Positions 10,822 to 19,693 of a stretch of 64,000 nt of DNA are shown in pieces (the first letter of the stretch is position 1; each line of letters opens with the position of its first letter). Source of the stretch: Polynucleobacter sp. IMCC 30228 (GTDB taxonomy: Bacteria; Pseudomonadota; Gammaproteobacteria; Burkholderiales; Burkholderiaceae). Below the pieces are notes generated by a model. It did no database searches and had not been told where the DNA came from. It worked only from the letters and a program-made list of their open reading frames with translations. The translations under genes and the position numbers were made by a program. Location of the stretch: positions 329,035-393,034 of the forward strand of contig NZ_JAJVCS010000002.1 in NCBI RefSeq assembly GCF_021395205.1. Reading direction: 5' to 3'.

Positions 10822-11684
10822 ATCAAGTTAATCACATTAATCAGGCAGTATTTGCGGTGCGTAAGCGTACCAATGCCATTGGCCTATTTTTATCGATGGC
10901 GGCCATGGCCCTAGGCATGTTATTTTTATTATGGATCTTAAGTATTTTATTTATTAAAGGATTTTCGGCAATTAATTGGGCTATGTTCACTGCCAGCACA
11001 CCTGCTCCAGGATCGGAGGGAGGTGGTTTGGCTAATGCAATTGTCGGAAGCATGATGCTGATTGGTTGCTGTACCCTAATTAGCACCCCAATTGGTGTTT
11101 TGGCTGGCCTGTATCTGGCGGAATATGGTGATCGAAGCAAAGTTGCCGGTATTACCCGTTTTGTTACCGACATTATGCTGTCTGCCCCATCCATTGTTAT
11201 TGGTCTTTTTGTCTATGCTTTAGTGGTGGCTCAAGTGCGCCATTTTTCAGGCTGGGCCGGTACGATTGCTTTGGCTTTAATTGCAATACCTGTAGTGGTA
11301 AGAACAACTGAGAATATGTTGCAGCTGGTACCCGGCAGTTTACGAGAGGCCGCCTATGCTTTAGGCACACCTAAATGGAAGGTGGCTTTTTGGATTACCT
11401 TACGAGCGGCAAAAAGCGGGGTCATCACGGGTATTTTACTGGCACTAGCCCGCATCAGCGGAGAAACCGCACCCTTACTATTTACGGCGTTGAATAATCA
11501 ATTCTTTTCGACCAATATGAATGCCCCAATGGCCAATTTGCCAGTGGTAATTTTCCAATTCGCGATGAGCCCATACGATAATTGGGTGAGCTTAGCGTGG
11601 GGCGGCTCACTTTTAATTACCTTTGCGGTTTTAGGGCTTAATATCTTAGCTCGAGTCGTATTTAGGGAAAAGGTACAAGGATGA
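10818..11684 (+). CDS. pstA: Phosphate ABC transporter permease PstA
   Basis: Second inner-membrane permease subunit of the Pst system. The start at 10818 overlaps the pstC stop in an ATGA junction, giving 288 residues. An upstream in-frame extension would lie inside pstC and is not needed. Six hydrophobic segments are visible, and the EAA-type loop [20 protein letters not shown] and the [14 protein letters not shown] segment match PstA. The 3' end overlaps pstB by four bases, again as ATGA, so pstC, pstA and pstB are tightly coupled. Confidence 0.97.
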   Translation: MNQVNHINQAVFAVRKRTNAIGLFLSMAAMALGMLFLLWILSILFIKGFSAINWAMFTASTPAPGSEGGGLANAIVGSMMLIGCCTLISTPIGVLAGLYLAEYGDRSKVAGITRFVTDIMLSAPSIVIGLFVYALVVAQVRHFSGWAGTIALALIAIPVVVRTTENMLQLVPGSLREAAYALGTPKWKVAFWITLRAAKSGVITGILLALARISGETAPLLFTALNNQFFSTNMNAPMANLPVVIFQFAMSPYDNWVSLAWGGSLLITFAVLGLNILARVVFREKVQG

Positions 11685-12538
11685 AAAGTATGCGAACCGT
11701 TTTTAATGCCAACCAAAATCAAGAGGCACAGATTTTGACTGATACCCTGATCGACAATTTAACCGAGACAAATTCTTTTATTTTGACTAATGCACTTGAA
11801 ATTAAGAATCTAAATTTTTTTTATGGCTCTTATCAAGGCTTAAAAAATATTAATCTCAATATTCAAGAGCAGAAGGTAACTGCATTTATTGGTCCCTCGG
11901 GTTGCGGCAAGTCAACTCTATTACGCTCAATTAATCGTATGTACGACCTTTACCCCGGTCAACGCGCTGAAGGTGAAATTCTATTTTATGGAGCAAATAT
12001 TCTTGCCCCGAAGCAAGATCTCAATTTATTGCGCTCACGGATTGGAATGGTTTTTCAAAAGCCAACCCCATTTCCAATGTCGATTTATGAAAATATTGCT
12101 TTTGGTGTACGTCTCTACGAAAAACTTTCGAAGGCTGAGATGGATGAGCGGGTTGAATGGGCCCTCAAGAAAGCAGCATTATGGGGTGAGGCAAAAGATA
12201 AATTGAAGCAAAGCGGCTTATCGCTTTCGGGCGGTCAGCAGCAGCGTTTATGTATCGCTCGTGGTGTCGCAGTTAAGCCAGCAGTATTATTACTCGATGA
12301 GCCCACATCTGCCTTAGATCCAATTTCCACAGGGAAAATTGAAGAGCTTATTAATGAATTGAAAAATGAGTACACCATTGCAATTGTGACTCACAATATG
12401 CAGCAAGCAGCCCGCGTATCAGATTTCACGGCTTATATGTACTTAGGGGAATTGGTTGAATTTGGTAAAACTGATGAAATTTTTATTAAACCCAAGCGGA
12501 AAGAAACAGAAGATTACATTACGGGCCGATTTGGCTAA
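11681..12538 (+). CDS. pstB: Phosphate ABC transporter ATP-binding protein PstB
   Basis: ATPase that powers phosphate import and, in other bacteria, transmits the phosphate state to PhoU and PhoR. Walker A is GPSGCGKST, the Q loop is [14 protein letters not shown], the signature is LSGGQQQR, and Walker B is [11 protein letters not shown]. The 285-residue protein has about 35 polar residues before the nucleotide-binding domain, longer than in E. coli. ATG 11681 overlaps the pstA stop, and the alternative ATG 11690 would shorten this tail only slightly. phoU follows after 12 bp. Confidence 0.98.
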   Translation: MKSMRTVFNANQNQEAQILTDTLIDNLTETNSFILTNALEIKNLNFFYGSYQGLKNINLNIQEQKVTAFIGPSGCGKSTLLRSINRMYDLYPGQRAEGEILFYGANILAPKQDLNLLRSRIGMVFQKPTPFPMSIYENIAFGVRLYEKLSKAEMDERVEWALKKAALWGEAKDKLKQSGLSLSGGQQQRLCIARGVAVKPAVLLLDEPTSALDPISTGKIEELINELKNEYTIAIVTHNMQQAARVSDFTAYMYLGELVEFGKTDEIFIKPKRKETEDYITGRFG

Positions 12539-12550
12539 TTAAGAGGGCAT

Positions 12551-13255
12551 ATGCCAGATAAACACCTTTCGTCGCAATTCGATTCGGATCTAAATTCGCT
12601 CTGTAGCAAGTTATTAGAAATGGGCGGTATGGTTGAATCACAAACCTCTACTGCCATGCGCGCATTTACTGAAATGGATTTAGAAATTTGTAATCAAGTT
12701 ATTGAACGTGAAAAAGCGGTCAACGATTTTGAAATTGAAGTCGATTCTGCTTGTACAGAAATTATTGCCCGCCGTCAGCCGACGGCACGAGATTTGCGCT
12801 TAGTGATGGCAGTTTCTAAGGCAATTACAAATTTAGAGCGTGCTGGTGATGAAGCTGAGCGAGTTGCAAAACGTACTAAACGTATTATTGAGTCGGGCCT
12901 TAACCATAATATTAATGTGGCGGAAATTAAATTATCAGGACAAATGGCTATTTCATTATTGCGGCGTAGCTTGGATGCATTTGCACGCTTAGATACTATT
13001 GCAGCGGCAGAAGTGGTAAAAGAAGACAAGCAAATTGACGAAGAATTTCGCGCCTTTGTGCGCAAATTAATCGTCTATATGATGGAAGATCCCAGCTTAA
13101 TTACTACGGGCCTTGATATGTTGACGATAGCTAAAGCAATCGAACGCATTGGTGATCACTCTAAAAATATTGCTGAATTTGTGATTTATATTGTTAAGGG
13201 TGCTGATGTACGCCATCTTCCTCATGCAGATTTAGTGCGTGAAGTTCATCGGTAA
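12551..13255 (+). CDS. phoU: Phosphate signalling accessory protein PhoU
   Basis: PhoU links the Pst transporter to the PhoR kinase and keeps PhoB inactive when phosphate is plentiful. The 234 residues form two PhoU repeats, each a three-helix bundle. The acidic metal-binding motif occurs as NLERAGDEAERVAKR in the first repeat and AIERIGDHSKNIAEF in the second. It is cytoplasmic with no signal peptide. It follows pstB by 12 bp and precedes phoB by 38 bp, so regulator and transporter genes are probably one transcript under the Pho box before pstS. Confidence 0.97.
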   Translation: MPDKHLSSQFDSDLNSLCSKLLEMGGMVESQTSTAMRAFTEMDLEICNQVIEREKAVNDFEIEVDSACTEIIARRQPTARDLRLVMAVSKAITNLERAGDEAERVAKRTKRIIESGLNHNINVAEIKLSGQMAISLLRRSLDAFARLDTIAAAEVVKEDKQIDEEFRAFVRKLIVYMMEDPSLITTGLDMLTIAKAIERIGDHSKNIAEFVIYIVKGADVRHLPHADLVREVHR

Positions 13256-13293
13256 GCAAAACTAAATTGTTTAATTCGAGTGCGTAGTATCTT

Positions 13294-14007
13294 ATGGGTA
13301 TAAAGATCTTAATTATTGAAGACGAGCCAGCAATTGCTGAATTAATTGCAATTAATTTAGTTCACGCAGGTTATGAGGTAGAGCGAGCGTTTCAGGCCGA
13401 TCAAGCTGTACTGATGATGAAAGAGGCTATGCCAGATTTACTCGTTCTGGATTGGATGTTGCCAGGCAAATCGGGCGTGCAATTTGCTAAAGAGTTGCGA
13501 AGTAACCCCAAGACTATTGCGCTGCCCATCTTAATGCTAACGGCTAAAAGTGAAGAAGCGGATAAGGTTTTAGGCCTTGATGCTGGAGCTGATGATTATG
13601 TAACTAAGCCCTTTTCGCCAAAGGAATTAATTGCTCGAGTTAAAGCAATCTTACGCAGACAACTACCGTCTACTGATGAAGTACCCCTCACTGTAGGGCC
13701 GTTGAAGTTAGATCCTGTAGCCCATCGTTTAATGGCAACCTCACCTCATTCCGAGCCGCAAGCTATTGCTTTAGGGCCAACTGAATTTCGTTTATTACAA
13801 TTTTTAATGTCGAATCCAGAGCGGGTTCATTCTCGTTCGGTTCTACTCGATCGAGTATGGGGTAATGAGGTCTATATCGAAGAGCGCACTGTAGATGTGC
13901 ATATCAAACGCTTGCGAGCGGCATTGGCTTTCACCGAGTGTGATCACTTCATTGAAACTGTGCGGGGTAGCGGTTATCGAGTTACTAAAAACCCAATCCA
14001 GAATTAG
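13294..14007 (+). CDS. phoB: Phosphate regulon response regulator PhoB
   Basis: OmpR-family response regulator that binds Pho boxes when phosphorylated by PhoR. The receiver domain (residues 1-120) has the acidic pocket IIEDEP, the phospho-acceptor Asp53 in LVLDWMLPG, and the switch lysine in VTKPFSPKEL. The DNA-binding winged helix (about 130-235) includes LGPTEFRLLQFLMSNPERV and VDVHIKRLRAAL, typical of PhoB. In most relatives phoR follows directly, but here a metallophosphoesterase gene on the opposite strand lies between phoB and phoR. Confidence 0.97.
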   Translation: MGIKILIIEDEPAIAELIAINLVHAGYEVERAFQADQAVLMMKEAMPDLLVLDWMLPGKSGVQFAKELRSNPKTIALPILMLTAKSEEADKVLGLDAGADDYVTKPFSPKELIARVKAILRRQLPSTDEVPLTVGPLKLDPVAHRLMATSPHSEPQAIALGPTEFRLLQFLMSNPERVHSRSVLLDRVWGNEVYIEERTVDVHIKRLRAALAFTECDHFIETVRGSGYRVTKNPIQN

Positions 14008-14025
14008 CTTGGATGCTAAGGTAAC

Positions 14026-14997
14026 TTACTTACTTCGCGCAGAATTAGAAAATTCACTGTTCCTTTTAACTATTAAAGGCCGAAAGCTAAATGGGGAATT
14101 TTGCCTAGCATCTACTGTAATTTCGAGCGCTTGAATCTCTTCCTCTCCCATTAATTCAACCCGAATAACATTTTCTAACACATATTTTTGATCACTTGTC
14201 TTTAGTGGCTGATCAATTCTTAAGCGATGGGTATCACCATGAATCAAGAGTACTGCATTGCTAAACTTCTCAGCATGGGAAGATAGACTAAGAACAGTAT
14301 CGCGATAGCCATTTGCTAAATCATCAGATTGAATCTGGCCCGTAAACATATCGGCTTGAAAAGCAAAAATAATCCCAGTTAATTTTTTTTCCGTAGCCAA
14401 TTGAAAAGTGTAATTAATCCAGGCTAAATTGGCTTCGTTGCGTTTAAAATATTCCTTGACAGCCAAAATATTTCTCTCAAAATCATTATTCGATCCAGGG
14501 ATATTTAAACTCACAAAAAGAAATTGATCCTGAATCCAGTATGAATTTTCAACATAAAGCTTAAAGTCACTCATGACATCAGCTTGTCGTATTAAGGTCA
14601 GGGTGTTTTTACCTAAGCTTTGATTTGAGCTAAAGAATTTTTTTCTAATACTAGCAAGACGTTCAATTGGATCGTACGAGCCCGATAATGGGCGATAACA
14701 GTCGGTCCATTCATTATCGCCAATACTATAAATTACTGGGGCTTCATAGCGTTTAAAAAAACTTGCAATTTTTTCAGTGGCAGCATCGCTACACGGTGTT
14801 TCACTTGATTTAGTATCGCCAACAAATAGGCTAAATTTAGGGTGAGATTGATTAATCGCTTGAATAAGGTTGAGGTAGCGGTACTCATCATTCGCGTTGT
14901 TGTAGGGCATGTCGCCAAGCGCCACAAAACGAAATGATTCCCCGTGGGCAAGACCCATCAGCAATAGATTAAGCACAATTGCATGTATAAATTTCAT
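14026..14997 (-). CDS. Exported metallophosphoesterase-like protein between phoB and phoR
   Basis: A 323-residue protein with an N-terminal signal peptide (hydrophobic residues 4-18, then HGESFRFVALGD). The motifs FVALGDMPYN, LFVGDTKSS, SIGDNEWTD and LLIHGDTHRLR follow the calcineurin-like phosphoesterase order. The usual D-x-H is D-M-P and the usual GNHD is GDNE, so this is a divergent branch. Substrate and activity cannot be told from sequence. It is convergent with phoB (18 bp between stops) and divergent from phoR (50 bp), splitting a pair that is normally contiguous. A phosphate-scavenging role fits the context but is inference, and I see no clear Pho box at its start. Confidence 0.75.
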   Translation of the reverse strand: MKFIHAIVLNLLLMGLAHGESFRFVALGDMPYNNANDEYRYLNLIQAINQSHPKFSLFVGDTKSSETPCSDAATEKIASFFKRYEAPVIYSIGDNEWTDCYRPLSGSYDPIERLASIRKKFFSSNQSLGKNTLTLIRQADVMSDFKLYVENSYWIQDQFLFVSLNIPGSNNDFERNILAVKEYFKRNEANLAWINYTFQLATEKKLTGIIFAFQADMFTGQIQSDDLANGYRDTVLSLSSHAEKFSNAVLLIHGDTHRLRIDQPLKTSDQKYVLENVIRVELMGEEEIQALEITVDARQNSPFSFRPLIVKRNSEFSNSARSK

Positions 14998-15047
14998 TTA
15001 TAAGTCGTATTCTAGACCGCTTTCCTAAATCCCACTAAGATAGCGGT

Positions 15048-16349
15048 ATGGTTGCAATCCTTTTCCGTTTTATTTTTCTCCTAATCCTAGCAATTATTGC
15101 ATTTGGGGTAGGTAAGTCATTTTTTAGCGAGCAAGTCGGCTTAGGTATTGCACTCGCAATAGTAGGTCTGCCATTAGCTTATTCCTATATTAATTTAGCC
15201 CGTCTGCGTAAATATATTATGCAAGGTGAGATTGAAAATCTACCCTCTACGAGTGGCAAATGGGAAGATGTGTTATTTCGCCTACAACGTTTTTTACGTG
15301 GGCAACGCCAACAATTACATCAAATTGAGGCGCAGCATGAGCGCTTTATTCAAGCCTTCCAAGCCTCACCAAATGGCATCGTCATGCTTGATGATCGTGA
15401 TCAAATTGAATGGTGTAATGCGATTGCTGAAAGTTATTTTGGCTTAAATTTTAAGCGTGATGCTTTACAGCAAATCAATTATTTAATTCGTCGCCCTGAA
15501 TTTGTCCGCTACTTAAGTCAACGTAATTTTGATGAGCCCCTATTAATTGAGCAAATGGGCCAAGCAAGCAATTTAACGCTGCTGCTGCAGCTTTTTCCTT
15601 TTTCCGAAAACCGCCATTTACTATTTGCTCAAGATATAACTGACTTGCGCAAAACCGAGGCTATGCGGCGCGATTTTGTTGCTAATGTTTCTCATGAGAT
15701 GAGAACCCCATTAACGGTTATGTTAGGTTTTTTAGAAACAGTACTTAATTTAGATTTAGATGAGGTGCAAAGAACTCGCTACCTAGAGATGATGCAATTG
15801 CAGGCAAAGCGCATGCAGAGCTTAGTTGAAGATTTGCTAACTCTAGCCAATCTTGAGGCTAATTTGCAACCGCCTATTTTACAAGCCATTGATATGCCAG
15901 CGCTCATGGCTTTATTAAAAAATGATGCTGAAGCCTTATCTCAAGGTAAACATATTTTTGAATTTAGTTGCGATCAAGGCCATGATTTATTGGGCAATCA
16001 AAAGGAATTACTTTCCGCATTTAGTAATCTAGTGGCTAATGCTGTGCACTATACGCCTGAAGGGGGAAAAATAAAGATTTCCTTGGTGGTCAACGAAGTT
16101 GGTCAAGGAGTTTTTTCTGTTGAAGATACTGGTCCAGGTATTTCGGCAGAACATTTACCTCGCCTAACTGAGCGTTTTTATCGAGTAGACCGTAGTCGAT
16201 CGAGGGAAACTGGAGGTACTGGGTTAGGTTTGGCGATCGTGAAGCACATTGCAAACCGCTATCAGGCACAACTACTTATTACTAGCGTACCAGGTAAGGG
16301 CAGCACCTTTTCTCTACAAATTCCTACCCAAAGGGTAGTAACTATTTAG
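15048..16349 (+). CDS. phoR: Phosphate regulon sensor histidine kinase PhoR
   Basis: Membrane histidine kinase that phosphorylates PhoB in phosphate limitation. Two adjacent hydrophobic helices (about residues 4-22 and 30-48) anchor the protein without a large periplasmic domain, as usual for PhoR. A linker and PAS domain (about 95-195) follow, then the HisKA domain with His216 in VANVSHEMRTPLTV, and an HATPase domain with the N box (NLVANAVHYT), DTGPGIS, and GGTGLGLAIVKH. The 433-residue length is typical. Its last four bases overlap the end of the convergent ppk2 gene. Confidence 0.96.
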   Translation: MVAILFRFIFLLILAIIAFGVGKSFFSEQVGLGIALAIVGLPLAYSYINLARLRKYIMQGEIENLPSTSGKWEDVLFRLQRFLRGQRQQLHQIEAQHERFIQAFQASPNGIVMLDDRDQIEWCNAIAESYFGLNFKRDALQQINYLIRRPEFVRYLSQRNFDEPLLIEQMGQASNLTLLLQLFPFSENRHLLFAQDITDLRKTEAMRRDFVANVSHEMRTPLTVMLGFLETVLNLDLDEVQRTRYLEMMQLQAKRMQSLVEDLLTLANLEANLQPPILQAIDMPALMALLKNDAEALSQGKHIFEFSCDQGHDLLGNQKELLSAFSNLVANAVHYTPEGGKIKISLVVNEVGQGVFSVEDTGPGISAEHLPRLTERFYRVDRSRSRETGGTGLGLAIVKHIANRYQAQLLITSVPGKGSTFSLQIPTQRVVTI

Positions 16350-17260
16350 TAGATTTTAGGGATATACATCGAGTCTGGAATCGGGTCGCGAGTGTAGTCG
16401 GCATTGTGCACTCGCTTGGGCAAGATAATTGGTGCGTGCTCAATTGCTTGATAGGGAATTTGTTGCAGGAAATGATGGATACAATTTAGGCGGGCTTTTT
16501 TCTTGTCGTTTCCGGCTACTATCCACCATGGTGCTTCAGGAATATGCGTGCGTTCAATCATGGTCTCTTTTGCCTTGGTATAGGCTTCCCATAGTCGCCG
16601 CGACTCTAAATCCATGGGGCTTAATTTCCATTGTTTTAATGGATCATGAATACGGGTCATAAAGCGCAAATGTTGCTCATCATCAGTAATTGAAAACCAA
16701 TATTTAATTAGAATAATTCCCGAGCGAACTAGCATTTTTTCAAACTCTGGTACAGAGCGAAAGAACTCTTCATACTCTGCATCATTACAAAACCCCATTA
16801 CTCGCTCAACTCCTGCACGGTTATACCAACTGCGATCGAAGAGAACTATTTCACCAGCAGCAGGTAAATTGCTGATGTAGCGCTGAAAATACCATTGCGA
16901 TCGCTCCCGCTCGCTTGGGGCTGATAACGCAACTACTCGACATACTCTAGGGTTAAGGCGTTGGGTAAAGCGTTTAATCGCACCACCTTTGCCGGCTGCA
17001 TCACGACCCTCAAATAGCACAACTACTTTTAATTGATTCAGCACTACCCAGTCTTGCAATTTAATTAATTCACTTTGCAGGCGAATGAGCTCTGTAAAAT
17101 AATATCGACGGGCCTTGCGCTCATCGGGGGTGAGAGGATTTGGGTTATGTCGGTCATCATCAAGCTCCATTTCAAGCTCTTCATCAAAGCTATCCATTAA
17201 CTCTTCTTGAGCACGGCGGTAAAGGTCGGATTCGTTCATAGGGGAAGATATGGGTGGCAT
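16346..17260 (-). CDS. ppk2: Polyphosphate kinase 2 (class I PPK2), first copy
   Basis: PPK2 enzymes transfer phosphate between polyphosphate and nucleotides, class I mainly regenerating ATP or GTP from the diphosphates. The core has Walker A FEGRDAAGKGGAIKR, the RYISNLP segment, and Walker B FDRSWYNRAGVERVMGF, followed by the lid region RIHDPLKQWKLSPMDLES. The acidic N-terminal extension (about 45 residues) is not in the second copy. The open frame reaches TTG 17293, but that codon lies next to the -10 element, so ATG 17260 or ATG 17239 is more likely the start. A Pho box precedes it, so it should respond to phosphate limitation. Confidence 0.93.
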   Translation of the reverse strand: MPPISSPMNESDLYRRAQEELMDSFDEELEMELDDDRHNPNPLTPDERKARRYYFTELIRLQSELIKLQDWVVLNQLKVVVLFEGRDAAGKGGAIKRFTQRLNPRVCRVVALSAPSERERSQWYFQRYISNLPAAGEIVLFDRSWYNRAGVERVMGFCNDAEYEEFFRSVPEFEKMLVRSGIILIKYWFSITDDEQHLRFMTRIHDPLKQWKLSPMDLESRRLWEAYTKAKETMIERTHIPEAPWWIVAGNDKKKARLNCIHHFLQQIPYQAIEHAPIILPKRVHNADYTRDPIPDSMYIPKIY

Positions 17261-17295
17261 TAAGCTGTGTTTGGGGGGCAATTGATAAGTCAATT

Positions 17296-17326
17296 CTTAT
17301 ATTTAATTATGACATTAATATGACAG
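17296..17326 (-). promoter_or_regulatory. Pho box promoter of the first ppk2 gene
   Basis: On the minus strand 17326-17309 reads CTGTCATATTAATGTCAT: a perfect first half, a four-base AT spacer, and a second half with one mismatch. TATAAG at 17301-17296 is a plausible -10 element eight bases downstream. It drives leftward transcription into the ppk2 gene ending at 16346 and lies just downstream of the second ppk2 gene's stop. Confidence 0.88.
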
Positions 17327-17342
17327 CTAACTTTAGCCCCAT

Positions 17343-18137
17343 TTAGGGCTCTAATCGCGGGAGTTGTGGGGAATTGCTTGGCCATTGCACCACAATTTGT
17401 GGGTCAAATTTCAAAATTTTCTTATTTTTATTGGGGTAGCTTAGTGTCGATAAGAGATGTTGAATTAGGTTAATGCGCGCTATTTTTTTGTCATTAGCCC
17501 GAATCACAGTCCACGGCGCAGCGCTATTATTCGTTTTTTTCAGCATTGCATCGCGCGCTTTGCTATAGGCTAGCCATTTTTTTTGCGCCTGCTGATCAAT
17601 AGGACTCGTTTTCCATTGTTTCAGCGGGTCTTTGATGCGATCTAGCAAACGCTCTGCCTGTTCTTTTTTAGATATATCCAAATAGTATTTAATTAACTTG
17701 ATGCCAGAGCCTACTAACATAGCCTCGAAGCCATTTACCGTTTTCATAAATTCAAGATACTCTTTTTCAGTGCAAAACCCCATGACATGCTCAACGCCTG
17801 CGCGGTTATACCAACTACGATTAAACAAGGCGAATTCACCTTTGCTGGGTAACTGCGCTACGTAGCGTTCGAAGTACCATTCGCCGGTTTCTCGATCGGA
17901 CGGTTTACCTAGCGCAACAATCCGAGTTTCTCTAGGGCTCAAATGTTCAGCGATGCGCTTAATGCTGCCGTCTTTACCTGCGCCATCGCGGCCCTCAAAA
18001 ATAACTAGAATACGTTCGCCATTTTTAATGAAGTGACGTTGCAACTTAACGAGTTCAATTTGTAATAAATAAAGTTCAGCCTCGTAATCTAATTTTTTAT
18101 TTTTTACTTTTTTGACGGGAGATTTAAATTTCATCAC
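17343..18137 (-). CDS. ppk2: Polyphosphate kinase 2 (class I PPK2), second copy
   Basis: A second PPK2 of 264 residues, similar in arrangement to its neighbour but without the acidic N-terminal extension. Walker A is FEGRDGAGKDGSIKR, Walker B is FNRSWYNRAGVEHVMGF (Asn in place of the first Asp seen in the neighbour), and the lid has RIKDPLKQWKTSPIDQQ. A basic N-terminus (KFKSPVKKVKNKK) is present. It starts 15 bp after the CYTH-CHAD stop, so it is probably the third gene of a ppk1-CYTH/CHAD-ppk2 operon, while the other copy has its own Pho box. Different regulation suggests the two copies are not simply redundant. Confidence 0.93.
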   Translation of the reverse strand: MMKFKSPVKKVKNKKLDYEAELYLLQIELVKLQRHFIKNGERILVIFEGRDGAGKDGSIKRIAEHLSPRETRIVALGKPSDRETGEWYFERYVAQLPSKGEFALFNRSWYNRAGVEHVMGFCTEKEYLEFMKTVNGFEAMLVGSGIKLIKYYLDISKKEQAERLLDRIKDPLKQWKTSPIDQQAQKKWLAYSKARDAMLKKTNNSAAPWTVIRANDKKIARINLIQHLLSTLSYPNKNKKILKFDPQIVVQWPSNSPQLPRLEP

Positions 18138-18152
18138 GGTTAGTTTACAAAG

Positions 18153-19661
18153 TTACCAGATTTTTTTTAAGCTATATAGCGATTTAAGGTTTTCATTACT
18201 TTGCTCGCGTACCCGATTTTGTTCTGCACTTAACCAGCCCATGGCAAACCAATGTTGAGAATGTTTTTCTACGCTTGGCCCTAACTCATGAATCGCCACG
18301 CAGATGTCGTTATAGTTACCCAAACTTTCTAGGGCAGTAGCCATCACCTTCAGGTATTTGCTACGTTTATTACGCTGACAAAAATCTCCAAAAAACTCAA
18401 GCGAGTAACGTAAAAATTTTAATTTTTTGCGTAAACGATGACGCTTGAGATCGTCGATAGTTTTAAAGTGAGCGGCTTGTTTTTTGGTATCACGGAAGGT
18501 GCTATCGAGCATGGCAATAATCCGTTTTTTTAATAGGCTGTTAGGCAGGCTAGACTCCACATTATGATTTCCAAGGGCGATGATGGCCAATAGTAGTTCT
18601 TGAAATGGCTTCGCACGTAAAAATGTACTAGGATGTTTTTGCGGTGGCATAATTTCTAATTGAATGGCGGGACCTTTCGAGGCCTTTAAGGCAGGACTTA
18701 ACTTTTCAGCAATAAAATTGCTATCTCGATATGTGCCTAGTAATTGGAATACCTGCTCGAGTGTTTGAATTTGCAGTTCGGTCATATAGGTATGATTCAG
18801 CGCTAAAATTTTCAAAGCCGATTTAAAGCGCCGTAAACCCACTCTAAGCTGGTGTAAATGCTCATCATAAAGATTAATACCTGCATTTATTTCACTTAAA
18901 TTTGGCAAAATTTGCGCTAAACAGGATTGCACAATGGTGGAAATAATTTCAGTATCGCTTGGCTTGGAATTAGCAAAATGGGCTAACTCCGCCCGCACCG
19001 GTGGGATGGATTGAATACCATTAGCCAAGGTAAAGCCTTGTTGAGCTTTGCCCCGCGTATCAATAGAGGCGCCAAATCGCTTCACCATCATTAATGCGTG
19101 GGCAATGACCGCACTGCGTTGCCCACTTAAGAGTTCAATTTCGAGCTCCATTACGGGCACTGTTTTTTCTGTGCCTTGGGAATCAAATGCTTTAATTTGA
19201 CCAAGATCAAGCGCATATTCAACCAAGCCGTTGCGCGCCTTAAGGTGGGCCTTGCGACGCCATATATCGGTGGAATACCGTACTGCTAAGCCCTCTGCCG
19301 AGGTATTAACCAGCGCCTTCATTAGTACGGCTCCAGCAGGATGCTCGGCGTGGGCAGCTAAGGACCATGCTGGAATACCACCCCCGCGATGGGGTACCAC
19401 TATTTCATGTTCAAGCCGGGCAAAGTTGCTTGAGGTGCCTGTTTTAAGGGTCTGCACCCATTGACGGCCTTCTTTGCGCAGCCGCAAAGCAATGCCAGCA
19501 CGGGCTAAGCGAAAGTCGTCAGTATCTATATAAGCAGCTTGCAAGTGTTGCCGCTTCAGGGCACCTTTGCTACGAAGAAATTTTTCAATTGCCGGCAGTT
19601 TTTCGGCTGGAAAGACGAGTTTTAGCTCGAATTCTTGATGGTCTTGATGCAATGAATCCAT
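18153..19661 (-). CDS. CYTH and CHAD domain protein, polyphosphate-associated triphosphatase
   Basis: The N-terminal CYTH domain (about residues 5-205) starts with FELKLVFPAEKL, matching the ExExK strand of inorganic triphosphatases and adenylate cyclase-like tunnel enzymes. The C-terminal CHAD domain (about 225-500) is helical and rich in conserved His, Lys and Arg, as in HQLRVGLRRFKSALK and RHRLRKKLKFLRYSLEFF. CHAD domains bind polyphosphate and the CYTH tunnel hydrolyses triphosphate. ATG 19661 gives 502 residues; the frame continues upstream into ppk1 but that stretch has no domain. It lies between ppk1 (32 bp) and ppk2 (15 bp), consistent with a polyphosphate role. Confidence 0.9.
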   Translation of the reverse strand: MDSLHQDHQEFELKLVFPAEKLPAIEKFLRSKGALKRQHLQAAYIDTDDFRLARAGIALRLRKEGRQWVQTLKTGTSSNFARLEHEIVVPHRGGGIPAWSLAAHAEHPAGAVLMKALVNTSAEGLAVRYSTDIWRRKAHLKARNGLVEYALDLGQIKAFDSQGTEKTVPVMELEIELLSGQRSAVIAHALMMVKRFGASIDTRGKAQQGFTLANGIQSIPPVRAELAHFANSKPSDTEIISTIVQSCLAQILPNLSEINAGINLYDEHLHQLRVGLRRFKSALKILALNHTYMTELQIQTLEQVFQLLGTYRDSNFIAEKLSPALKASKGPAIQLEIMPPQKHPSTFLRAKPFQELLLAIIALGNHNVESSLPNSLLKKRIIAMLDSTFRDTKKQAAHFKTIDDLKRHRLRKKLKFLRYSLEFFGDFCQRNKRSKYLKVMATALESLGNYNDICVAIHELGPSVEKHSQHWFAMGWLSAEQNRVREQSNENLKSLYSLKKIW

Positions 19662-19693
19662 ATTGGTGCATTCTAACTCGCAAACATGACAAA

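Noticed and set aside
17261..17293. Upstream TTG start for the first ppk2 gene
   Set aside because: The codon sits next to the -10 element of the Pho-box promoter, so it would not be transcribed as part of a usable leader.
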